A stretch of DNA of 64,000 nucleotides from assembly GCA_963969595.1 (NCBI GenBank), contig OZ018412.1, positions 6,264,501 to 6,328,500 of the forward strand, given 5' to 3'. The first letter of the stretch is position 1; every line of letters begins with the position of its first letter. Shown here one piece after another: positions 11,001 through 21,742 of this stretch. A model generated the notes under the pieces. The model was not told where the DNA came from, searched no databases, and saw nothing but the letters and a program-made list of their open reading frames with translations. The translations under genes and the position numbers were made by a program. The stretch is from Neckera pumila (Eukaryota > Streptophyta > Bryopsida > Hypnales > Neckeraceae).

Positions 11001-11008
11001 TGCGATAA
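8006..11008 (+). CDS. Copia gag-protease-integrase polyprotein, truncated before reverse transcriptase
   Basis: The first ATG of the open frame is at 8006 and gives 1000 residues. In order: a gag domain (about 1-230); a CX2CX4HX4C zinc knuckle (Cys247, Cys250, His255, Cys260); an aspartic protease with Asp332-Ser-Gly; the integrase zinc domain (His510, His515, Cys545, Cys548); and an integrase core with Asp577, Asp641 and Glu677, a D-64-D-35-E spacing. The linker after integrase runs normally as far as the HEAISS block that usually opens the reverse transcriptase. The frame then jumps into RNase H sequence out of frame and stops at 11006-11008. No reverse-transcriptase YVDD-type motif exists anywhere in the element. 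Gag, protease and integrase show no stop or frameshift, in keeping with youth. Confidence 0.95.
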   Translation: MDLHDKIPVKMFDGTQFSVWKYHMEIVFEAKKVLRVVSGVETRPIPLNPVIVTPEELIQIEAWEEKNANARMFISKSISQKILGKLISCTTAASMWKKLCSLHLSKTPESVFTLQGKFFDYKMKRTDDISSHIQNISEMAMILADLGHTVPDKMIISKIIYSLPPSYNSIIAAWSNVSEENQTVDNLEERLIRHESLLLRQGGTDTETDQAFFTRSASTSQSRPSSKKEQYQKDLSYIRDLKARTKCYNCHEFGHWSADCPKPKKKRTNGKDPRKIDGGLSEANLVESLRITSSSDEDSKSVSDEDFAFVITSTLSSYALAVESSIDAWFADSGASEHMTDRLEWFSNFRSIPEGLHTVQIADDTKLWVRGKGDIQIRCLIDGEYHRGLMRDVLYVPELKRNLFSIGLVSERNLSFITFPGRCEFTTLSGKKVLEGTRFRKLYQLSITVLPPKQVVTCEVLDSAHAFTSSSNDTYFSTDPLISDLPAVDSVDSALVASSSSAHDDLILWHERMGHVNIPLMHQMSANDSLRDFKLKKPVHLQHPCEGCMLGKQQKSSYKHDPSKQRSTIPGQLIHGDVSGKQNKNPSLKGSMYYILYKDDATAYRFVHFAEQKSDAFPFFKRVVKLVKKETGHDVLAIRTDQGKEFVNDGFNKYLDDMNINRQTSTVYTPQQNGYIERDNRTVMEMARSLLLAKDLPKKLWAEAVSTAVYLLNKTINHQLGHITPYEKWFKEKPSVQHFRVFGSLSWVFVNKALRTKLDPKSVKMYFVGYSSTSRAYRFWEPVTDKIIESADYTIDEKSGKYRPNFPPDPGIELFTTISIDSFTPEIDPVIPFQHPIDVISNTSNEGMGDLNSSGSCSQMTPNTDLPNCMIDDSHHSLPAVGVSSDPIVVHSSVVELDDANDEPLNSKFRSIQELLNCTPRLPDYPNFPELPEEPEPPDLFRIDPMYPNAIRISNALIALVGEAIQEPQTYHEAISSVDSTSWQQNSRLSTGASYYDLLR

Positions 11009-11234
11009 TCAAGCAGCTTTAGCTCTTGTTAAGAATCCTGAATACCATAAGCGGACAAAGCATGTGGACATGAAGTATTATGCAATCCGCACATACTATG
11101 AAGACAAGTTGCTTGACTTTACGTACATACACACCTCAGAGCAGATTGCTGATCTCTTTACCAAAGCTTTACCGAGGGACACATTTCAGAAATTTCGTAA
11201 GCTGCTAGGTGTTCGAACATTCCACGACAATTAG
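10985..11234 (+). pseudogene. RNase H C-terminal remnant of the Copia element
   Basis: In a frame different from the upstream polyprotein, the sequence encodes IYCDNQAAL, KRTKHVDMKYY and a segment with EQIADLFTKALP. These are the characteristic last blocks of Copia RNase H. The upstream RNase H active-site region and the whole reverse transcriptase are absent, so the junction near 10950-10990 marks an internal deletion with a frame change. The stop is TAG at 11232-11234. Confidence 0.9.
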
Positions 11235-11278
11235 TGGGAGTGTGAAGAGAAGAATTCTTCGTAGAATGTGGTGGATTT

Positions 11279-11285
11279 GTGGGAG
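11279..11285 (+). promoter_or_regulatory. polypurine tract of the Copia element
   Basis: GTGGGAG directly precedes the 3' LTR, the expected site for plus-strand priming. A second GTGGGAG occurs upstream at about 11234-11240. Confidence 0.6.
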
Positions 11286-11567
11286 TGTTGGTGGATGAAA
11301 TCCATCCACATTCTCATCTAACTGTTTTCACTCTGCAGCCTATTCGTTTCGTGTTTCTTGTCGTAGGACTTCTGGTTGTTTGTTGCAGTTAGAGAGTACC
11401 CGCTGTGAGAGAAAGAATGTGTTAGACACATTGAGCTCTCAGGATTACTATAGGATTGTAAAACAACTCTGCACCATATGCGTTTCCAAGTAAAGATGAG
11501 CTTGTACTGTATCTCTGTATGTGCATTGTGTACAAGCTATGGTACTGGAATTAGCTTACTTCTAATA
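11286..11567 (+). repeat. 3' LTR of the Copia element
   Basis: 282 bp, same ends as the 5' LTR, one substitution between them. It is followed by the target duplication GTCAT. Confidence 0.95.
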
Positions 11568-11572
11568 GTCAT

Positions 11573-12068
11573 TTCAGTTGGATCGATCGTCTAGCTCTCC
11601 AAGGATTACACACAAATCCCCTTCCTAGCCTGCAGGTTCTTGCTCTTCTTCCCTTGCTAAAGATCTCCTCCTCGATCCCGCGTACCTTTAAGCTGGATAA
11701 ATATATGGGCACCCTTCTCCTGTCCATTCATTTCGATCATCATTTCCTCAGTCTCTCTCTCTTTTTCTTTCTCTCTCGATCCATTGCTTCGTAGCTTCAG
11801 TAAAGTGTTGCTTTTTGTATATGACATGATCATTCATGGATGGAGTGTGCCTGGAGAATTAGAGGACAGCCACACGCGATTTCAGTTAGGTCGGCTCTCC
11901 AAGCACAACACACAGATCCCTTCCACGACCCTTGCCTTCTCTTGCTAGACTACGAAGTGCTGCCCTTAGTTAAGCTTGACTCAATTTGCAACCCTCTCCT
12001 GTCCAATTCGATCATTTCCTGGAGTCTTTCGCTCTCGCCATTGCTGCCCAGCTTTAGTTTAAAGTAAT
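11573..12068 (+). repeat. tandemly duplicated promoter / 5' leader of PHO1
   Basis: About 11573-11812 and 11878-12068 are diverged copies. Both run CAGTT.GG.., GCTCTCCAAG, ACACA.ATCCC, CTTGCTA, AAGCTTGA or AAGCTGGA, CTCCTGTCCA, TTCGATCAT, TTTCCT, and an end near AGCTTCAGT or AGCTTTAGT. The first copy has a TATA-like sequence (TAAATATATG, 11698-11707); in the second copy that position reads CTCAATTTGC. The leader is pyrimidine-rich (a CT run near 11752-11784). Confidence 0.7.
11698..11707 (+). promoter_or_regulatory. probable TATA box of PHO1
   Basis: TAAATATATG sits in a GC-mixed context and is followed by a CT-rich leader, as in plant core promoters. Transcription would begin near 11730 and leave a 5' UTR of roughly 480 nt before the ATG at 12209. 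The 3' LTR of the Copia element ends about 130 bp upstream. Confidence 0.5.
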
Positions 12069-12208
12069 CAGAGTATTAGAAAGGAGGAGTAGGATTAGTA
12101 GGACTGCCAGTAATTGGGGTTGTCAATCACGTATTCTAGTTAGTATTGGTGTCTACATCTCGAGAAGAAGGACCACCCTGTGAGTGGCAGTAGCAGCTGC
12201 TGGTGGCC

Positions 12209-15200
12209 ATGGTGAAGTTTGAGCAGCAGCTGCAAGCGGATCTGGTGCCCGAATGGCAGGACGCCTATTGCAGCTACGCCGATTTGAAAGGTGACATCCG
12301 ACGCATCAAGCAGCACAACCAGGGCATGGGGCATGGGGCCAACACGTACTCGCGCACGGGCTCCTTGGGACTGATGAAATCCCTGGCGTCGTTCAAGCCT
12401 GGCCTCTCGGGAGCCATCAGCCGCCGTGTGCGTCCCGACCAGATGAGCACGTTATCCCCACGCGGGGCCTCCACTGATACCATCCAGGTAGACATAAATC
12501 TCTTTAATCTTACAACCTGGGATCCCAATTTTTTCAACGACTTAATTTGAATGTGTGCTGCTGTCAGTGGTGAAGTGTGCAAGATATTCTGGAATGTCAT
12601 GGTAGAGAGATTCATGGTGGAGAGTTTTGGGATTTTCAATTTTAACTGACATAGCTTAAATGTGTGCCGCTGTCAGTGATCAAGTGTGCAAGATATTCCG
12701 TAGAATGTGATTGTGGGATCTAGAGGTTCAAAGTTGAGAGTTTGGGATCTCCAATTTTCTGCGACATAGCTTGAACGTGTGCCACTGTCAAGGGAAAAAT
12801 AGTGCAAGACATTCTTGAATGTTATAGGAGAGAGGTTCACAGTCAAGAGGTTTGAGTGTAGATGCTTTCTGTGCCAAGCATCTTTCGCATGCCCATGTGC
12901 ACAAGTGGGATAGTGTGAAGCTGTCAGTGATCAAGTGTGCAAGTCATTCTAGAATATCGTTGTAGATAGGTTCACGGTCACGAGGTTTGCGAGGAGGTTT
13001 GAGTGTCGATGCTTTCTGTGTCAGGCATCTTTCTCAAGCCCATATGCTCAATTAACATAGTTTGAATGTGTGCTGCTGTCCGTTATCAAGTGTCCAAGAT
13101 ACTCTAGAATGTCATTGTAGCGAGACTCACAGTAGAGAAGTTTGAGTGTAGACACTTTCTGTGCTAAGCATGTTTCCCATGCCCATGTGAACAACTTTCA
13201 TAAAGTTTGAATGTTTGATCAGTGTGCTATAGTCAATGATTGTGCATCGATGTGCACGGCATTCTAAAATGCCAGTTTAGAAAAGGTCATAATGAAGATT
13301 TTTTCGTGTAATTCTCCACATCCTCTGTACCAAACTGTACTCATACTACTACTCATCTTGCGTTCGATTTGTGTAGATCTCCAAGAGACGGACGGACGAG
13401 GGCGACGTGTACATCACTGAGCTGCGGGAGCCCCTGTCGCGCTCTCCGCAGGACAAGACTTTCTTCGCTCGCCTGGACGCCCAGCTGACCAAAGTGAACA
13501 AATTTTACAAGAAGAAGGAGGGCGAGTACATCACCCGTGCTGCCGTTCTGGAGAAGCAGATGCTGTCGTTGCTCAACGTGCAGGAGGAAATGGCTCGACA
13601 GGGGTTCGCGCCCATTGACTACTTGATAAACAGCCAGAATGCTCGTCTCCCAGGTACAACCACTTCTCTCCATTTCTTCTCACCAGCCGAACTCCTAATT
13701 TCTCTGCTATGCAGCTTGGTACTTTCACTCTCATGTTCGTTGTTCAAAATGGCAGGTTTCAGTGAATGTGGAAAACCTGTGGGGAACTGAGAGGTTACTG
13801 GGAAGGCACGAGGTCAGTCAAAGTAACCCGTGTGTGTATAGCTAACAGAGTTTGACACATCAGTCAAACGAGAGCCTAGAATAGGTGATGATATTCCAAT
13901 AAACAGAGCTGTAAAATCTGGGGATGCAGCAAGACAGGTGTCTGAAAAAGTGCCAAATTCTCGAAATTTCGCCGTCATCACGAATACTACAACTTAAACC
14001 AGTGTTAGGGCTCGAATAAATTTGCATCGGTATCCAGGATGGGTGTCTTGACATTCTTCAAATTTGGCTTCAACATTGTTGCAATTTGGATTGCAGACCT
14101 GAAGGAAACGAGACCCGACACGCCTCTGATCCCCGAGGAAGACCAGAAGTCCCACGACTACCCCATGCAAACCTTCCCCATGAAACCCTCCGAAAAACAG
14201 CGTGAAGAGGAAGACGACGATGTGGACAGCGTGATTAAGGACTACATTGACGAAATGGAATCCAAGAATCTGAAGCAGCGGAGAACCAACTTTCAAGATT
14301 CTGATTTAGAGTTGGCCATTCCTGAGAAAGGAATTCCTCCTTCCCCTAGAGGTCGCAGTGTGCGGATTTCTCCGGAGACCCCAGGTCATGGTGGTGCGCC
14401 CACGCCGCGCTCAGCGCTGAAGAAAGTCTTGGAGGAGAATGAGGATATTGAGGCAGCTGCGGTGATTGATATCGCTGATGTGGAGAATCAGAGGCCTACT
14501 TTGAAGTCACAGAAGGAGTTCAACCGGGATAAGAATCAGCTGCGACTGGCGTTTGTGGAGTTTTACAGAGGGCTTGGATTGCTCTCCAGTTTCAGGTATG
14601 TTGCTGGATTAGGTAAAGGTGCACAAAGCCATGTCCATATTCTTGAACTTCAAGGCAGTTGAATCAACTCCATGAATCAAGGCTTCAAGGCAGTTGAATC
14701 AACTTTACTTTCCATGAATCAAGGCTCCTTTCACTGTATTGGGGGACACTGTAACACGAAAATATTCTTGTGATACTGATACTAACTGTAGAAGAATTCC
14801 TCTGCCTTCCCATTCAAGAATGTAATGTGTACCTATTCCACCTGTGCAACCTACAATGTTACATCCATTCTGCTTCTAACATAGTAATTAAAATTAGCCA
14901 GTTGGCCACCTTCTTTTGATGATCCTTTTTATTCAAAACCAGCTTGATAGGAATTTGCTGTCATTATGCGCTGTTAAAAAGTCTCGTGTGAATTTAACGA
15001 ATTCGGAATTAAAAACTCATGGACCTAGTCCCTCTTTCGCTGACAACCTTTCGCTTTTGCTCATTGCAGGTCTATGAACATGACAGCCTTCAGCAAGATT
15101 TTGAAGAAGTATGATAAGAACGCAGGTTGGCACTTTGCTCCAATCTACATGAAAGAAGTCGAAAGCTCTTATTTCTCCACTTCAACGAAGGTGAGTGGTG

Positions 15201-18200
15201 GTGAAGTTGTAAAATCAATAATGCTGCAAAATCGGGTCTAGTACTCCTGTAATCATGAGTTTCTGTGCAGGAGAATTCAAAATTTGCAGTACGTTATGAC
15301 AATTTAAAATGATGTCCATTCATTAAAGTTGTCCACTAGCTGGTAATGATGGTCAAGTTACTGATGTCTGCTAGCTGATTAATTTCGCAGGTGCATAAGT
15401 TGATAAACAAAGTGGAGGACATATTTATCAAACATTTCACTAATGGAGTGCGAAAGAAGGCAATATCTCAACTTCGTCCGATGCGAACGCAGGGAACACA
15501 TCGGACGACATTCTTCACAGGTGCATTAATTTGGCAAGACAAGTCTACTGGCAAGGGTGAATTATTAATTTGGCATCAAGGAATCTTTGCCCACATCTTA
15601 CTCTTCCTAATTCAAGTTCTTTGGGAATAATTGAAGTACTACTTATGCAAGCAGTGGTCTAGCTTGTTTGGTGGAAATTTGAACGAATTCATCATGGCCC
15701 TGGCAGGCATTCCACTTGAAAAGCTGATGTTCACAGTTATGATGGATTTCCATCCTTCCACAAGTGATTGTTTAGCTGCTGCTTGTCTAGAAATTGGATT
15801 CTGGCTAACGGCACCTTGGTAATGTGCGTTGCAACATCGTAACAGGTTTGTTTACGGGGTGTTCGCTTGCGCTCTTCATTTCCTTCTTCTTCCTGGTGGA
15901 AAATAAAAAAACTCTCAATCGAGGTGGAAGATCTTCCACACAATACTTAGAAACGGTGTTCCCAGTGTTCAGGTGAGCAATTTTAAGGCATACTTCGGTG
16001 CACTAGAAGCCCCTTGCCATCGCCAACATGCATCGATTGAGTCTACTATAATAATTAGATCTACACTCATGAAATCAATGCTTGTTGACAGCGGCTTGTT
16101 GTTGCTTGTGTGACCCGTGCAGCACATTAATGTTGATCATACTCCACATCTTCTGCTACGCCGGGAATGTGTATTCATGGTCCAAGACGCGGGTGAACTA
16201 TCCTTTCGTCTTCGGATTCTCGCCTGGGACGGAGCTTCGGTACCGTCAAGTGTTACTGCTGGCCACAGGGTTGCTCATGTGTTTGTTAGGGGACATGAAC
16301 ATCCACATTGCGGTGACCCTGATGACGGTGAAAGCATTGCCAGCAGAAGACTTGCTACCCTCCACGGCTGCTGCCCCAGAGCTCTTTTACACTGATGTCA
16401 TCCCCTTGATCCTCGTCTTGGTAAGTGCAATATTTTCACCCTGAAATGACTTATTAGTGAACAATTGGATTTATCACATTGTGAAAATAATAATTGAGAT
16501 GCGGTCTGATTCTATTTCACCAGAATCAGTGAAGAACGTTGCAAGTGTTGGTCCAAAATGAGATATGATGGAACAAGAAAAAGTCTCCATATGGGAGTGA
16601 TAGCTGTAAGCAATTAACCCAGCTACTGTTTACTACTCTGTAATGTGCAGTCGACTTTGGCCACGTTATTCCTTCCATTCAACCTGATGTACAGATCTTC
16701 AAGGGCATTCTTCCTGGGCTGTATGCGACGTCTCATTTTCGCACCCTTTGTCAAGGTTGAAACTGAATCCAAAATCTCTAGAGTACATTTGATGACTTTT
16801 CTAGGCACCTTAGTGCTGGGGTGGACAATACAATGTTAAGCCCAAGCTAAAGATAGAAATTGCGCAGGTCTTAGAAGCTAACAGTAGTCAATTCGTCTAA
16901 CTTTCAAAACACAATTCTGTTGTTACGTTTATTGAAGCTTCATAAGTGATTTACTTCAACTACTGTAGATATGGAAGCAGTCATGTTTGGGTACTTGGGG
17001 CTTAATGTGCTCCCTTGTTTTGCAGCCAAACCCTGTGCCGTGCACGGGAAACTCTTAACAGATAGTAGTAGCCAATTCAGCTTGTTAAATGCCGACAGTG
17101 TGTGAGGTGATAATCAATAATTGAGTATTCTAAATAATTGTGTATAATTCTAAATTCTAACGCGACAATGTTGCAGGTCATTCTTCCGGATTTTTTCCTG
17201 GGTGACCAATTGACGAGTCAGGTGTTGGTATTTCGAAACCTGGAGTTCATGGCGTGCTTCTACCCCACTGGATACTTTCTGAAGGGAGCTGACACCAAAT
17301 GTGATTATAACCCCATCTTCCGAGGGTTCGGCTACGTGGTGGCGTTACTGCCATTTTGGTGGAGATTTCTCCAGGTAACCAAACAAGAGCCTCCTTAAAC
17401 CCTTCAACCCTTCTGCCCAAAACCGCTTGCATATTTATAAGATTTGGAATGAATCATTTTGGAAGTGTCAAGAAAGATAACAAAATGTATCAATTGAAAG
17501 AAGAGATCACGCCCTACATGTGTTGAACGATAGAATAACTGTTTTAGGAAGCTCTTGGAAAGGTAACAAATTGTACCAATTGAAAGTAGAAATCATACAT
17601 CATTATTGACTACGGTATAAGCTTCCTCCTATATGGGCTTTCTATTTCTAGTTTGGATGCTTAGAGGTTCATTTCACGACAGGCATATTTGTGTCTACTC
17701 GATTAGCTTAATTCCTTCATTGTGCATGTCCAATTCATTGTTTTTGAAGTTCTAATTGATACATCCTGTGTGCTCAAAAGTGTCTGCGGAGATACTATGA
17801 TGAGAAGGACGCGCATCAGCTGCAGAATGCTGGCAAGTACTTTTCTGCCATTGTAGCTCTGGGACTGCGACAAGCATTTTCGAACCACAATAATTTGACG
17901 GTGCTGTGGGTGATGTCGATCATCGCTTCCATCGTTGCGACCATCTTCGCCAGCTACTGGGATTTGTGTGTGGATTGGGGCCTGCTCAAAAGACACTCGA
18001 AGAACAAATGGCTGCGAGACAAGATCATCTTGAAGAATAAGTCCATCTACTTCGTCGCCATCGTACGTATCTCTTGTACTGTACTCTCCCACTGCTTGCG
18101 GTCCTTTAAACGATGAGTTTCATAGACTGTGTCTGTGTGAGCAGCTTTGCTAAACTTGGGATGGATTTCTCGTCTGGATAGGGAGCGAACTGCGTTTTGA

Positions 18201-18715
18201 GGTTGGTGTGGATGTTGGCAATACTTCAAGTGGATCTGAGGTTTGGATGGAACTCGAATGCGTTCAATGTGAGCACGGCCATGCTAGAGATTCTCCGCAG
18301 GGGCATCTGGAACTTCTTTCGGTAATAACTTAACCTGCACCCTCTTGCTGAATTCCAATGAATCTGGCTAATCTCTTGCAGGGTTTAAGGTTTAGGGTAT
18401 TCTAAAATGTTTCATAATATTTATACAACCCATATTCAACACCTGTCTAATAAGACGTCAGATGTCATGCCTTTCTATCTGTCTGTCTGTCTGTCTGCGA
18501 AGACAACCCTGGGCTGCTCTTGGTTCCATTGTCGCTTTACTTTTGTGCTTCACTATTCTCGACAGAAATGGAATTACGTACGCTTGTGGAGAAAAATGCA
18601 ACATTTGGGCTGACTAGAGATGATCACTGTTCGCAGGATTGAAAATGAGCATTTGAACAACGTAGGCAAGTACAGGGCTGTCAAAGCTGTTCCTTTGCCA
18701 TTCAATGACGATTAA
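12209..18715 (+). CDS. PHO1: PHO1-type phosphate exporter (SPX-EXS), 12 coding exons
   Basis: PHO1 proteins export inorganic phosphate and sense inositol pyrophosphates through the SPX domain; they act in endomembranes and the plasma membrane. I join these exons: 12209-12487, 13377-13653, 14097-14595, 15070-15190, 15391-15520, 15846-15972, 16123-16420, 16651-16755, 17177-17374, 17781-18062, 18182-18321 and 18637-18715. All introns are GT/AG, and the phases give one frame of 844 residues. The N terminus [16 protein letters not shown], the [13 protein letters not shown] block (about 125-140) and the segment [13 protein letters not shown] (about 355) mark a tripartite SPX domain with an acidic linker. 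Membrane segments follow from about 440. The EXS domain includes [27 protein letters not shown] and a final [23 protein letters not shown]. No lesion is seen, so it should be functional. Length is slightly above the usual 780-810. Confidence 0.95.
12540..13300 (+). repeat. degenerate tandem repeats in PHO1 intron 1
   Basis: Intron 1 (12488-13376) is 889 bp and contains about six diverged copies of a unit of roughly 110-150 bp. Each carries GTGTGC.GCTGTCAGTG, ATCAAGTGTGCAAG, ATTCT.GAATGTCAT, AGAGAGGTTCACAGT and GAG.GTTTG or close variants. Copies begin near 12545, 12657, 12773, 12913, 13065 and 13208. No coding potential is seen. Confidence 0.75.
14649..14726 (+). repeat. short tandem repeat in PHO1 intron 3
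   Basis: Two copies of CTTCAAGGCAGTTGAATC are each followed by CCATGAATCAAGGCT, about 37 bp apart, just after the donor of intron 3. Non-coding. Confidence 0.7.
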
Positions 18716-18961
18716 AACACCTTGAGCTGATTCAAGCTGTACAAACAATTGATTGTCAAGCCGGCATGCTTGCCACCTATGGGCTCGATCGGAGGATTAT
18801 CACTGGAACAAGCATTCGAAGTAGAGTCTAACTTACGGTGCAGGCGCGGCCTTCATTCTTCCTGGAGATTACCGAAAATTTCGTGTAATTACGGTTCGAA
18901 TGTTGCAGGCTGGTTAGCCTGTAAGAGAAGTTTGGTGAGAATGGAATCATGGACAATCAGC
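18716..18961. other. PHO1 3' flank
   Basis: This stretch must hold the 3' UTR and terminator of PHO1, but no single poly(A) signal stands out. It ends at the TA target of the pogo-like MITE. Confidence 0.4.
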
Positions 18962-19353
18962 TACAGTAGAACCTCTCTAAACTAATCAGTCCCGGACCGG
19001 TTTCAAATGGTCTGAAAAGATTACATTAGGGAGGTTTATTAGCTTATGGAGGGTTATTTTTAGTCATAACCTTTGTTATGGGGACAAGTCTGGAACCGGT
19101 CTGACAAAATTACAGCAAAACCTACCAAAGTTAATCCTCTCTAAACTAATAAAGTGTTGTCAGGAAGTATTGATTGCCGGTCCTAACTTAACAATATGAA
19201 CCACATTCGAACATCATGACCCTCCCTAATGTAATAACCTCTCTAACTTGATGTGTCAGATTGGTCCCAACTCTATTAGTTTAGAAAGGTTCTACTGTAC
19301 CTTACAGAGGTTTATTAGCTTATGGAGGATCAACTTAGAGAGGTTCTACTGTA
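18962..19353. mobile_element. pogo/Tc1-mariner-like MITE with a doubled right end
   Basis: The left end TA + CAGTAGAACCTCTCTAAAC starts at 18964. A matching right end (reverse complement CAGTAGAACCTTTCTAAAC) finishes at 19297 and is followed by TA. A second right end (reverse complement CAGTAGAACCTCTCTAAGT) finishes at 19351, also followed by TA. The CAGT(A)GAACCTCT terminus and the TA target duplication are those of pogo-like elements such as plant Lemi/Emigrant. A 22-bp segment at 19031-19052 recurs at 19307-19328. There is no transposase ORF, so it is non-autonomous. Confidence 0.75.
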
Positions 19354-19573
19354 TAACTTAGTTCCATTAGAAGGCTGGCCCAGACATTAGAAGCATTAGA
19401 AGGCCAACCCCACACAGCATGACATCTCTAATTTGTAATAGAGTTTAGAAAGATGTTTAATTTATGGAACTCAGAGTTTCATTGCTGCGGCAACCTACCT
19501 TCTTGTTCAACCGATTCACAAACCCAATTCAAATCCTAGAATCTTTTTAGTTCTACAATTCAATGTTTAGGGT
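19354..19573. other. intergenic stretch between MITEs
   Basis: No supported ORF or repeat end is seen; it joins the pogo-like MITE to the first large TTAA element. Confidence 0.4.
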
Positions 19574-21742
19574 TTAACCCCTAAATGACGGACCTATGAC
19601 CATTGATTTCAAGCCTCACTGCTCATCACTCAATTTGCTATATTTTGCAATTCGATATGTATGAAAAAATTTATATTTATTTTTCAGAGATGGAATTACA
19701 TGTCTTCTTTTACTTCATAAATTTTTTAGATTTTTTCATGAAAAATTGATTTTTTGGAGAATTTTGGAAGAGAAAGTGAAGAAAAATCATATAAAATAGA
19801 AAATTATTTCAAAAAATTGGAAAATTGCACCATTTGTGTATTTTACAGTGACAAACATCATGGTGTAAACTCAATTCCTGTGTCATTCTATAATTAGAAA
19901 TTAATAGACTTTGAAAATACATCCAAAATTCAAATTGGAGTAGAAACTAGAATAGATGACCTTCATTTTGTTAGTTGGACTCAAACTCAAAAAATATCAT
20001 TTTTTTGGAGAAATTTCAGGTTTAAAACAAGGAGCAACAACGTCCCAAAATACACTAAAATAGCATATTTTATGATCCAATTTTTTACTTACTTCTCAGT
20101 TACGTGAAGACAAATACTGGTAAGACGACAAATTCAATTGAATATTCTTCATAATCCACCATGAAAAGTCAACAAGAAAAATGGGGATAAAAATGTACTT
20201 CCAAACTTTGTAGAGATCATAGCTTTGTCATCCAAAAGCCACAAAATGGCTATGGCAGCATTCCTTGGTTAAAGCTTTAAACTCCGTTCATACCTCTCAT
20301 TTTTCATTTTGCAATAGCAAGTCCAAATTGTGTCTTCAAACATTGTTAGACTTGAAAAACAAGTATTATGGTGAAATAGTGCTTGATTGCACTAGAAATA
20401 AAAATTGGCTAAAAAATGATGACAAACCGTGAAGTCTTTTACCAAAAAAGTTCAAATTAATAAAAAATCTTGGATAAAATTGCTAGATTGTAGATGAAAG
20501 TAATATTATGGATATGTGATGTATGCTACTATGATATTTTCTATCGAATATGTGGACGAATGTTTAAATTTGGAGCACCATTGTAACATTTTATATCGCC
20601 ACTTCAGCACTTCATAAAAATTGAAAAGACAACTTGGTTCACATCTTTGGGATTCCACATCTCAAATGCAGCTCATAATTGGACCAGTGTGGAGTGTGGA
20701 TTGTGGACTAGGTGAGGGGACACATATTTGGGCTTGGGCTTTTTATAGAGTTCTTGTGGCCGAGCCTCAGAACTACACTAATAATGAAATTTATTATTAG
20801 TACACTAATTGATTTGAAAATGCTAATGAATATAAGTTTTTATCATTGATGAACAATTGTACCAAGATAGATATCAATACCATATAAAGCATTATAGTAG
20901 GCAAGAAATTCTATTCAAATCTGTCCATTGCATATTTGATGCTAAAAGTGCTCCAAAAAATGACTTTTTGATCCATTTTGGTGTACCTAATTGCCATATG
21001 AAATTATACATGAGACAAGTTGGAACGTAGATCATAGTGGGAATTTTAGTCTTCAAATTATAAAGTCCAAGTCCCACATTTGGTATTTTTTATTCACCTT
21101 CTACAACCAAAGAAAGGTTGGGGGTTTGACCTATAACCTTTAGAATAGAAAGGAGGCCATAGGAGGGCTACCTTAAGTAGGTTCCCCAAGCTGTGAACAA
21201 CCACTGACAATGCTAGCCAAAATATGATATAAATAAAAATTAAAAAATATATATAAAAAAATATTTAAAATACTGAAATTTTCTTTAAATAATTAAATTT
21301 GACGTGGTGTTTTATTAGCCATGTCGAATTTCAAAAAAATTAAGTTCATTCACAAACTATGGAGTCTCTGGATTCCAAACCTATCCACAAACTGGAATTC
21401 CTAATAACTCTCACCTCATTAAACAAAAGGGAGTGATTCAAACTTTTCCACTCTTAAATTTTTCCTTAGAACCACTACCAACTTTTTCATTTTTCAAAAA
21501 GTGATTCTTGAAGGAGTTTTTTGAGTTGCCCAAGCTGCCCGTCAAGTAATGAAAACCATATATCATGCAATAACTTTATAATTGTGTAGTCAAAAGTTAT
21601 GAAAATTGTTGGACCTTAAAGCTACTCCTTGGGCACATATTTTGTGAAATTTTCAAAGAAAAAAAACAAAAACTCCGTTCGTAGTGAGCTGTCCAAAATC
21701 GCTATGTTGCCAAAAAATGGTGTTTGGTCCTTTAGGGGTTAA
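19574..21742. mobile_element. family E element with TTAA ends (piggyBac-like, non-autonomous)
   Basis: A TTAA at 19574-19577 is followed by CCCCTAAATGAC. At the other side TCCTTTAGGGG is followed by TTAA at 21739-21742. The inverted ends share CCCCTAAA plus GAC. The 2.16-kb interior is very AT-rich with no ORF above about 60 codons. Its left part, around CAGAGATGGAATTACATGTC and TTGCACCATTTGTG, is related to fragments at about 26640-26900, 28780-29290 and 31440-31760. The two ends may belong to one element or to two joined ones. Confidence 0.5.

Larger units (their letters stand above)
7247..11572 (+). mobile_element. Copia LTR retrotransposon, reverse transcriptase deleted
   Basis: A complete insertion bounded by a 5-bp target duplication GTCAT (7247-7251 and 11568-11572). 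The 282-bp LTRs at 7252-7533 and 11286-11567 differ at one position that I can find, so the insertion is very recent. The order gag, protease, integrase and a remnant of RNase H is that of Ty1/Copia. The internal part is only about 3.75 kb because the reverse transcriptase and most of RNase H are missing; the copy therefore cannot have copied itself. It lies about 125 bp upstream of the probable PHO1 TATA box, in the same orientation as PHO1. Confidence 0.95.
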
